Source: Deinococcus cellulosilyticus NBRC 106333 = KACC 11606 | GTDB lineage: Bacteria; Deinococcota; Deinococci; Deinococcales; Deinococcaceae | Reading direction: 5' to 3' | Assembly (NCBI RefSeq): GCF_007990775.1 | Contig: NZ_BJXB01000011.1 | Span: 123,568-187,567, forward strand | Length of the DNA: 64,000 bases | Shown: piece after piece, positions 33,895 through 40,763 of the stretch | Position numbering within the stretch: position 1 is the first letter of the stretch | How the letters are laid out: each line of letters starts with the position of its first letter | Notes under the pieces: generated by a model | What the model was told of the DNA's origin: nothing | The model's input: only the letters and a program-made list of their open reading frames with translations | The model's database searches: none | Position numbers and translations under genes: made by a program

Positions 33895-34755
33895 ATGGGA
33901 TTTTTCAGGCGTTTGTTTCAAAAACCGGCGGCCACTGCTGTGCAGGAACCCGAACCTGCAGAGGTGGCCCGCGAAGGCATCATCCTGCTCTTTGAGGCGG
34001 TTCCCGACCTGCTGAGAGGGCTCATTCAACTCCGTCAGGTGTTGCAGGACCCGGAAGCACAGCTGGACAGGCTGGAGGGCACCAATTCAGGGGCCTTCCA
34101 CTTTGGACCTCACAAGATCCGCGTTGTGGGCCTCCCCGCAGCTTTGCCACGCGATGTGCAGCAGCGCACCATCCACCTGAGCCACTGGCCGCAGACCACC
34201 AAAGACAGCCTGTACCAGCATCGGGCACACCTGGTGTGTTTTTACGAGGGCACCAGAGAAGACGCCCGGGAGCAGCTTCTGGCGCTTTACCAGCTTGCCC
34301 TGGCGTTCGGCAACCTGGGTTTGCTGGGGGTGGCAGATGAAGCCGCCTTCAATGTCACTCCGGTGGCTGTGGTGCAGGACATCTTCACCTCCATGAAGGT
34401 GGGTGACCTCAAGACAGATTTTCCTGCCATGCTCTGGACCAACCTGTTGAAGTTCCACCGTCCAGATGGCCCCATCTGGTATGCCACCCGTGGCTTCGAG
34501 CGTTTTGGTGCACCCAATTTTGCCCTGCTGGGACAGCCAGGAGAGGCAGCAGAAACCTTTGACCTTTTCACGGCCCTCCTGAGGTACGTGGTGTCTTCTG
34601 GAGCAGAGCTGCAGGCAGGCCATACCGCAGAAGTCGGAAACCTTCCTTTGCGTTTTGTGGCACCCTACGAGTACGAGGATTTCCTGAAGGGCAAAGGTGA
34701 ACTGCTGGTGGTTGAGGTGGTGCAGATGGAGGCAGAAAACACGGTCCTCACCTGA
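33895..34755 (+). CDS. DUF4261 domain protein
   Basis: 286 aa from ATG 33895. TACAAT (33882-33887) stands 7 nt upstream, so the gene is leaderless, and the TTG start 30 nt earlier is unlikely. The central and C-terminal region (HLVCFYEGTREDAREQL, WTNLLKFHRPDGPIWYATRGF) matches DUF4261, a family of unknown function. The N-terminal ~20 residues are basic. Its 3' end overlaps the convergent lipoprotein gene by 8 nt. Confidence 0.78.
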   Translation: MGFFRRLFQKPAATAVQEPEPAEVAREGIILLFEAVPDLLRGLIQLRQVLQDPEAQLDRLEGTNSGAFHFGPHKIRVVGLPAALPRDVQQRTIHLSHWPQTTKDSLYQHRAHLVCFYEGTREDAREQLLALYQLALAFGNLGLLGVADEAAFNVTPVAVVQDIFTSMKVGDLKTDFPAMLWTNLLKFHRPDGPIWYATRGFERFGAPNFALLGQPGEAAETFDLFTALLRYVVSSGAELQAGHTAEVGNLPLRFVAPYEYEDFLKGKGELLVVEVVQMEAENTVLT

Positions 34756-35329
34756 AGTGCACGCGGGTTTCTTGCAACCACAGGGTGATGTGGGTGCCTG
34801 CTGGCAGGGTGGTTTGCACGGAGAAGTTCAGGTGCACCTGATGCTCAGGTCCTGATTCCAGGACGGAGAGCAGGTCTGCTGTGGCTTTTGGATCTGGGGT
34901 CCTGCCTTGCAGGGCCAGAAAAGAAGAAACAATGTACTGGCCCTGCTTTTGTTGCAGGGTCCAGTCCTGGTCCTCAAGTGGGATCTGCAGTTCTGTCGTC
35001 GCTTCCTGCAGTGCCAGTGTGCCCTGCACGTCCTGAAAAACCAGTGCACTGGCTGATGGTGCAGGATCAATCTCAAATGTGCCTGTCAGGTGGGGCATCA
35101 CATCTGCGAAGGTGGGGAGGCCAGCGGTCTGGATGGACACGTTTGCTGCTGTGGTGGGCCATTCAAAAGAGGCTTTTCCTGTGGCATCCACAACGCCAGT
35201 CAGGGCGGCAGGGGCACTTTGCCTGAAGACATTGAAATTGAGGCCTGCGGGGGGCACACACCCGCAGGCCATCCAGCCACAGGAAGTGGTCAGCAGACCT
35301 GTAAGAAACAGCCCATGCAGCAGTCGCAT
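34748..35329 (-). CDS. Probable exported lipoprotein, uncharacterised
   Basis: 193 aa. The start MRLLHGLFLTGLLTTSCGWMACGC is a signal peptide with candidate lipobox cysteines at 17, 22 and 24; the TTSC/MACG context is imperfect for signal peptidase II. The mature part is beta-rich, with no recognised domain. It lies downstream of the thioesterase and phosphatase genes on the same strand and may belong to their transcript. Confidence 0.7.
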   Translation of the reverse strand: MRLLHGLFLTGLLTTSCGWMACGCVPPAGLNFNVFRQSAPAALTGVVDATGKASFEWPTTAANVSIQTAGLPTFADVMPHLTGTFEIDPAPSASALVFQDVQGTLALQEATTELQIPLEDQDWTLQQKQGQYIVSSFLALQGRTPDPKATADLLSVLESGPEHQVHLNFSVQTTLPAGTHITLWLQETRVHFR

Positions 35330-35338
35330 GCTCCATTC

Positions 35339-35977
35339 TCAGGCATGCTGCAGGGCAGTGTCCAGAGGGATGGGTTCCAGCAGGTGCCCTGTGTCATTCA
35401 GTTTTTCCAGCACCCACAACTTCTGGCGTTTCTGCAGGAGGGTGACTCCGGTGTTCCATGTGTTGAGGGGAAAAGGCAGCAGCATGGGTTCATGGGCCTG
35501 CCTGGGAATGCCGATCAGGTGTGAGGCCAGGGCACGGATGAACCCGTTGTGGGAGAAAGCCAGCACACTGGTGTCCTCCTGCAGGGTGCTCAGCCAGTCC
35601 AGGGCCCGGTCCAGCAGGTCCTGAAACGACTCTCCACCTTCAGGCCTGTGTGTGAAGGGATCGGTTTTCCAGGGCAGGTAACTGGGGTGCTGCTGGTTCT
35701 CTTCGAGGGTGCGGCCTTCCATCACCCCGAAATTCAATTCACGGAGTCTGGGGTCCGCCATAATGGTGGCATCAGGCACTGCAAGTGTGGCTGTGTGGTA
35801 TGCCCGCTTTAAATCTGAACTGACGATCTGGTCATAATCCTCTGCCCTGAGCACCCTGCGCAGTTTGATGGCCTGCTGCATGCCCTCCTCGGAGAGGGGT
35901 TCATCGAGGTGGCCCTGCCAGCGTCCAGTGCTGTTGAGGATGGTGATGCCATGCCGGACCAGGGTCAGCTTAATCAT
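35339..35977 (-). CDS. Histidine phosphatase family protein (phosphoglycerate mutase-like)
   Basis: 212 aa from ATG 35977, which overlaps the upstream thioesterase stop by 8 nt. Catalytic motif LTLVRHGITILNSTGRWQG, then LRELNFGVMEGRT and the second histidine in VLAFSHNGFIRAL. Such enzymes act on phosphate monoesters: cobalamin precursors, phosphoglycerate or others. Substrate not determinable. Translationally coupled to the thioesterase. Confidence 0.9.
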   Translation of the reverse strand: MIKLTLVRHGITILNSTGRWQGHLDEPLSEEGMQQAIKLRRVLRAEDYDQIVSSDLKRAYHTATLAVPDATIMADPRLRELNFGVMEGRTLEENQQHPSYLPWKTDPFTHRPEGGESFQDLLDRALDWLSTLQEDTSVLAFSHNGFIRALASHLIGIPRQAHEPMLLPFPLNTWNTGVTLLQKRQKLWVLEKLNDTGHLLEPIPLDTALQHA

Positions 35978-36350
35978 GAACGTGGTCCAGCGGCGGAACA
36001 GGGGTGGGTTTGCCCTCGGCATCCAGAGCCACGAAAACAAACCGCCCGGAGGTGGCAAGCACCTGTTCTGCTGTGGCGAGGTTCTCCTTGTGCACGTCCA
36101 CCTGGATGTGCATGCTGGTGCGGCCCACCTTGACCACCTGTGCATAGAGGTTCACGGCATCCCCGACTTTGATCGGAACGTGGAAGGTCACGGTGTCCAT
36201 GCTGACCGTGACCACGGTTTTGCGGCAGTGGCGCACTGCCGCGATGCTGGCAGCCTTGTCCATCAGGCTGAGAATGTGGCCCCCGAAGGCCGTTCCGAGG
36301 TTGTTGGTGTTGGCTGGGAAAATGATTTCCAGCATGCGGGCTTCTGACAT
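35970..36350 (-). CDS. Acyl-CoA thioesterase, hotdog fold
   Basis: 126 aa. The hallmark segment is LGTAFGGHILSLMDKAASIAA, with the catalytic Asp and the N-terminal Asn pair (PANTNNLG), as in YciA/BFIT-type acyl-CoA hydrolases. VVTVSMDTVTFHVPIKVGD is equally typical. TATGAT (36357-36362) lies 6 nt before the ATG: a leaderless start for the thioesterase-phosphatase unit. Confidence 0.9.
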   Translation of the reverse strand: MSEARMLEIIFPANTNNLGTAFGGHILSLMDKAASIAAVRHCRKTVVTVSMDTVTFHVPIKVGDAVNLYAQVVKVGRTSMHIQVDVHKENLATAEQVLATSGRFVFVALDAEGKPTPVPPLDHVHD

Positions 36351-36660
36351 ACTGGCATCATAACAGTGTGTATACAGGACAGATGATGGTCATAGCGTCC
36401 CTGGTTGCGTAACTTGTGACTTGCTCTGATTGTGGTGTAACCCTTGCCATTCACGCCTTGCCTGAACGGACTGCAGGAGGATTCTGGTCTGCATTGCTGA
36501 TGGCCTGTTGGCTTCAAAGAAACCGGGATCTGGAATGCCTTAACCGTTTTTTGAAAAGTGAGAAATGTCCCAGAAAGTCTCATGTAAAAACCGAAATTTC
36601 AAGTACAATGCTTTTTAAAGCGTTATCGGCACAACAGATCAGCATCACAACGGAGGACCC
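36351..36660. other. Gene-free region between thioesterase and cytochrome c genes
   Basis: 310 nt divergent region. It contains the thioesterase -10 box and, for the cytochrome gene, TACAAT (36604-36609) without a clear -35. No ORF with coding character is seen. Confidence 0.5.
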
Positions 36661-37065
36661 ATGAGAAAACTGGTGTTGTTCAGCGTATTGGCTCTTGGTG
36701 CAGCAGGAACCTGGGTGTATGCCCAGTCTTCAGGCGGTTCGAACGCCCCCACTTTCACGGAGAAACAGGCCCAGGCGGGTGAAACGGTCTACAACACCAG
36801 TTGCGCCATGTGCCACGGTAAAAACCTGAACGACGGCGGTCCTGCCGTCAAGGGAGACAAGTTCCTTGCCAAATGGTCTGGTGAAGGCAAGACAGCCCTT
36901 GATCTCTACAACAAGATTGCCACCACCATGCCCAAGAACAAACCAGGCTCCCTCACCCAGACCCAGTACGAGGCTGTGTATGCCTACATCCTGCAGCAAA
37001 ACGGCTTCAAGCCCAGAGAGCTGCAAAAAGAGGACCTGAAGAACCACACCCTCGACAAAAAATAA
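36661..37065 (+). CDS. Class I c-type cytochrome
   Basis: 134 aa. Residues 1-21 form a signal peptide or anchor (MRKLVLFSVLALGAAGTWVYA). The heme site is Cys48-Ala-Met-Cys51-His52, and a Met in IATTMPKNKPG is the likely sixth ligand. It resembles small cytochromes that carry electrons to a terminal oxidase. GGAGG lies 6 nt before the ATG. No oxidase genes are adjacent. Confidence 0.9.
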   Translation: MRKLVLFSVLALGAAGTWVYAQSSGGSNAPTFTEKQAQAGETVYNTSCAMCHGKNLNDGGPAVKGDKFLAKWSGEGKTALDLYNKIATTMPKNKPGSLTQTQYEAVYAYILQQNGFKPRELQKEDLKNHTLDKK

Positions 37066-37083
37066 AAGTTTGAGTTTTTCATG

Positions 37084-37112
37084 AGAGGAAACCATGGGGT
37101 TTCCTCTTTCTT
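37084..37112 (+). terminator. Terminator after cytochrome c
   Basis: A 10-bp stem AGAGGAAACC / GGTTTCCTCT with a 4-nt loop, then TTCTTT. Confidence 0.85.
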
Positions 37113-37290
37113 TATCATCGTGCTGTAAGAGGCTGTTCACCTTTGTGGTGATATGCTGTCCCAAATGGAGGTGGTGTCTGGCGAGACGGGAAGGTGTCGA
37201 CCCTTTCAGAGGGCTGCTTGATGGACTTGTTTCAGGGAGGAAGAGCCATTAGACTTGATACAGGTAGACTCAAGTTTCTTATGCACTATC

Positions 37291-37299
37291 TGGTATACT
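37291..37299 (+). promoter_or_regulatory. Probable extended -10 promoter of lon
   Basis: TGGTATACT is an extended -10 (TGn plus TATACT) about 28 nt before the lon ATG; no convincing -35. The ribosome site AAAGGAA follows. Confidence 0.6.
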
Positions 37300-37326
37300 C
37301 TTGAGGAGCCATGAAAGGAACCCCAC

Positions 37327-39774
37327 ATGTCGGATAAAACCCAGAACGACATTCCCAATACGCCCATCCCCGAGATTCTCCCGGTGTGCCCGGTCAGGGG
37401 TTCTGTCATTTACCCCACCATGGTCCAGCACATCGACGCTGCCCGTGATGTCAGCATCAAGGCCATCGAGGCCGCCATGCAGAGCAGCAAAACCATCCTC
37501 ATTGTCTCCCAGCGGGACAAGGACATCGATGACCCCACAGGCAACGACCTCTACACTGTCGGTACTGCCTGCAACATCCTGCGCATGAAACGCAATCCCG
37601 ACGGCACCGTGCAGATGCTGGTTTCCGCTGTGAGCCGCGTGACCGTCCACAAATACCACAAAACCGAATTCATCCAGGCTGAAGTGAAACCTTTAGAGGT
37701 TCCTGCTGGAGAAATCTCCGAATACCAGGCCCTGGGCCGCGAACTGCGCACCAAATTCGAGGAAATGATCCCCGGCAGCAAATTCCTGGCTCCGGATGTC
37801 GTGGAACTGATCCTCAACCGTGAAGACCCTGGCGTGATGGCCGATTACATCGCCTTCAACATGGACTTCAAACTCACGGACAAGCAGGCCGTGCTTGAGG
37901 CCCCCAACCTGACTGAGCGGGTGCGCAAGGTGCTGGTGATGCTGGACAGCGAAGCCGAACTGATGGCCATCCAGCGCCGCATCCAGCAGCAGGTCAAAGA
38001 GGAAATCGACAAGAACCAGCGCGACTACTACCTGCGCGAGCAGATGAAAATCATCCAGAAAGAGCTGCACGGCGAAGACTCCGAAGAGGATGAAGTCGCA
38101 CAGCTGCGTGAAAAAATCAACGCTCTGGGCCTCACCGAGGATGCCAAAAAAGAAGTGGACCGGGAACTCAACCGCCTGGAACGCATGCATCCTGACTCTG
38201 CAGAGGCTGCCGTCATCCGCACCTACCTCACCTGGATGACCGAGCTTCCCTGGAGCACCCGCAGCGAAGACCAGCTGAACCTCAAAGAAGCCGAAAAAAC
38301 CCTGGACGATGACCACTACGGTCTGGAAAAGGTCAAGGACCGCGTGCTGGAATTCCTCGCGGTGCGCCAGCTTCGCAAAGAGCGTGCGGAAAGAGGCGAA
38401 ATCGACGCCGCCGATGTGAACAAAGGACCCATCCTGGTGTTCACTGGCCCTCCCGGGGTCGGTAAAACCTCCATTGCCCAGAGCATCGCCAAGTCCCTCG
38501 GACGCAAATACGTGCGGATTGCCCTGGGGGGTGCCCGTGACGAGAGCGACATCCGTGGACACCGCCGCACCTACATCGGTTCCATGCCCGGACGCATCAT
38601 CCAGGGCCTCAGAAACGCCGGAACCAAGAACCCTGTGGTCCTCCTGGACGAGGTGGACAAACTTGGTCAGAGCTATCAGGGGGACCCCTCCAGTGCCCTC
38701 CTCGAAGTGCTCGATCCTGCCCAGAACCACAGCTTCACGGACCACTACCTCGGGGTGCCCTTTGACCTCTCGGAAGTGATGTTCATTGCCACAGCAAACT
38801 ACCCCGAGCAGATCCCTGGCCCGCTTCTGGACCGCATGGAAGTGATTGAATTCACCTCCTACATCGAGCAGGAGAAACTCGAAATCGCCAAACGCTACCT
38901 GCTGCCGCGCCAGGTCAAGGAGAACGGCCTGAAAACCGCCCAGATCCAGGTGACGGACGCTGCGCTGGAAAAACTGATCTCCCACTACACCAGAGAAGCC
39001 GGAGTGCGCAATCTGGAACGTGAAATCGGAACGGCGGTGCGCAAGGTGGCCCGCCGCATTGCCAGTGGAGAGCTGAAACGCGCCCGGGTGACCGACAAGG
39101 AACTCGAACGTTACCTCGGCAACCCCAGATACCTCCCCGAGTCCGAAGCCCGGGAAGACGCGGTGGGTGTGTCCACCGGGATGTTCTACACCCCCGTGGG
39201 CGGAGACATCCTCTTTGTGGAAACCAGTGTGATGCCCGGCAAAGGCAACCTCGTGCTCACCGGTCAACTCGGCGACGTGATGAAGGAAAGCGCCCGCGCA
39301 GCCCTCAGTTACGCCAAGCAGAACAGCAACCGTTTCCACATCACCCAGGAGAAACTCGACAACTCTGAAATCCACGTGCACGTGCCTGCCGGAGCCATCC
39401 CCAAAGAAGGCCCCAGTGCCGGGGTGGCGATGGTGACCAGTCTGGTCAGTGCCCTCACTGGCATTCCTGCCCGCAGAGACGTGGCCATGACCGGAGAAAT
39501 CACCCTCACCGGACGGGTGCTCCCCATCGGTGGTCTGAAGGAAAAAGTGCTGGGTGCCCGGCGTGCAGGCATCAAACACATCGTGCTGCCCAAGATGAAC
39601 GAGCGGGACATCAATGACATTCCTGCAAACCTGCGGGCCAGCATTGAATTCCACCCCTGTGAGAACCTCGATCAGGTGCTCGATGTGGCCCTGGTGGGTG
39701 GCCTCAAAGCCCTCGAAGGCAAAACCACCCCCAGCAAAAAGAAAACCAAAAGGGACCAGAGCGCCAGCGCATAA
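37327..39774 (+). CDS. lon: ATP-dependent protease Lon
   Basis: 815 aa, full length. The N-terminal substrate domain (LPVCPVRGSVIYPTM) and a coiled-coil segment precede the AAA+ module (Walker A GPPGVGKT at ~374). The protease domain has the Ser697-Lys740 dyad (KEGPSAGVAM; GGLKEKVLGA). Lon degrades damaged and short-lived regulatory proteins. The C-terminal tail is basic (TPSKKKTKRDQ). A terminator follows, so it is monocistronic. Confidence 0.97.
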   Translation: MSDKTQNDIPNTPIPEILPVCPVRGSVIYPTMVQHIDAARDVSIKAIEAAMQSSKTILIVSQRDKDIDDPTGNDLYTVGTACNILRMKRNPDGTVQMLVSAVSRVTVHKYHKTEFIQAEVKPLEVPAGEISEYQALGRELRTKFEEMIPGSKFLAPDVVELILNREDPGVMADYIAFNMDFKLTDKQAVLEAPNLTERVRKVLVMLDSEAELMAIQRRIQQQVKEEIDKNQRDYYLREQMKIIQKELHGEDSEEDEVAQLREKINALGLTEDAKKEVDRELNRLERMHPDSAEAAVIRTYLTWMTELPWSTRSEDQLNLKEAEKTLDDDHYGLEKVKDRVLEFLAVRQLRKERAERGEIDAADVNKGPILVFTGPPGVGKTSIAQSIAKSLGRKYVRIALGGARDESDIRGHRRTYIGSMPGRIIQGLRNAGTKNPVVLLDEVDKLGQSYQGDPSSALLEVLDPAQNHSFTDHYLGVPFDLSEVMFIATANYPEQIPGPLLDRMEVIEFTSYIEQEKLEIAKRYLLPRQVKENGLKTAQIQVTDAALEKLISHYTREAGVRNLEREIGTAVRKVARRIASGELKRARVTDKELERYLGNPRYLPESEAREDAVGVSTGMFYTPVGGDILFVETSVMPGKGNLVLTGQLGDVMKESARAALSYAKQNSNRFHITQEKLDNSEIHVHVPAGAIPKEGPSAGVAMVTSLVSALTGIPARRDVAMTGEITLTGRVLPIGGLKEKVLGARRAGIKHIVLPKMNERDINDIPANLRASIEFHPCENLDQVLDVALVGGLKALEGKTTPSKKKTKRDQSASA

Positions 39775-39783
39775 CGATTAAAG

Positions 39784-39812
39784 GGGTGAGGGGAATTCCT
39801 CACCCTTCTTTT
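39784..39812 (+). terminator. lon terminator
   Basis: Stem GGGTGAGG / CCTCACCC with a 6-nt loop, then TTCTTTTT. Confidence 0.82.
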
Positions 39813-39903
39813 TGCAGGAATGTGAAACACTGGAATCAAAGGGACCACACTCCAAACTCTTTGCACACAAACCACAACTGTGAGATCAGGCTCGGGGAGA
39901 AGT

Positions 39904-39959
39904 CCTGCTGGTGACCGTGCACCCGATGCACACCAGAACACGCTGGAGAAACCAGCAGG
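39904..39959 (+). promoter_or_regulatory. Long-range hairpin in the leader of the YqgE gene
   Basis: CCTGCTGGT (39904-39912) is complementary to ACCAGCAGG (39951-39959), 32 nt before the start. The intervening 38 nt could hold further structure. Function unknown. Confidence 0.4.
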
Positions 39960-39990
39960 GGAGCGATTCTCACGCAGGAGGTTCTCACTT

Positions 39991-40509
39991 ATGGAATTGA
40001 CTTTTTTGGTGGCCAACCCCTACCTGCAGGGCGACTACTTCCAGGAGAGCGTCATCCTGGTGCTGGAACACGATGAGAAAGGGGCCCTCGGCCTGATCGT
40101 CAACCAGGAAAGCACCGCCCGAATTGCAGACGTGGTGGAGGGCGGCACCTCAAATGACCCGGTCCTGCTCGGTGGCCCCGTGGACCAGAAATTCGGCTGG
40201 TGCATCTACCGCTACCCCACCGGCATGGAAGGGGAAATCAAACTCGGGGGCACCACCTGCGTGTCCACCAGTTACCTGATCCTGCAGCACCTCATGCAGA
40301 GCGTGGGGTCCGAATACCACCTGATCATGGGCTATTCGGGCTGGGGTACAGGACAACTCGAAAAAGAATGCCAGGAAGGCACCTGGCTGTGGGTCCACAT
40401 GGACGACAGCCTGATTTTCGACACTCCCGTCGAGGAGCGCTGGAGCAAAGCGATTGCCTCACTGGGAATCGTGCCAGCGCAGATCATGCCCGGGGGGGCG
40501 AAAGCGTGA
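39991..40509 (+). CDS. YqgE/AlgH family protein
   Basis: 172 aa from ATG 39991, with AGGAGG 9 nt upstream; a longer frame adds non-family residues. FLVANPYLQGDYFQESVILVLEHDEKGALGLIVNQ is the family signature, and LGGPVDQ and GYSGWGTGQLEKE complete it. YqgE/AlgH (DUF179) has a compact fold and no proven biochemical role. It lies just ahead of repeat copy 3. Confidence 0.9.
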   Translation: MELTFLVANPYLQGDYFQESVILVLEHDEKGALGLIVNQESTARIADVVEGGTSNDPVLLGGPVDQKFGWCIYRYPTGMEGEIKLGGTTCVSTSYLILQHLMQSVGSEYHLIMGYSGWGTGQLEKECQEGTWLWVHMDDSLIFDTPVEERWSKAIASLGIVPAQIMPGGAKA

Positions 40510-40511
40510 AA

Positions 40512-40707
40512 GCCGAGGGCCCAGAGCCGAGGGCCGAGAGCTGAACTGGGAGCTTAAGCAAATGCTTACGGACAGGGGATTTTCCCCTGTTTTTGTTGTT
40601 TGGGGAGTTTGTTGTGATTTTGCAGATTGGAGCTCTGGATTTTTTCACCGGGCGGTTCTTTACATGGCTTTGGCATCAGCAATTTTGACCTGCTCTCGGC
40701 CCTCGGC
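40512..40707. repeat. Dispersed repeat, copy 3
   Basis: The left end is GCCGAGGGCCCAGAGCCGAG followed by GGCCGAGAGC; the right end is GCTCTCGGCCCTCGGC, with GCAATTTTGACCT before it. It separates the YqgE gene from the kinase gene, ending 56 nt before the latter's start. Confidence 0.8.
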
Positions 40708-40763
40708 TTCTTTGTGCAACTTTTCCCCCCACATTCACGTATGCTTGAAATAACGGACGACTT

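Noticed and set aside
37255..37326. A radiation/desiccation response motif before lon
   Set aside because: No palindrome of the TTATG...CATAA type is present.
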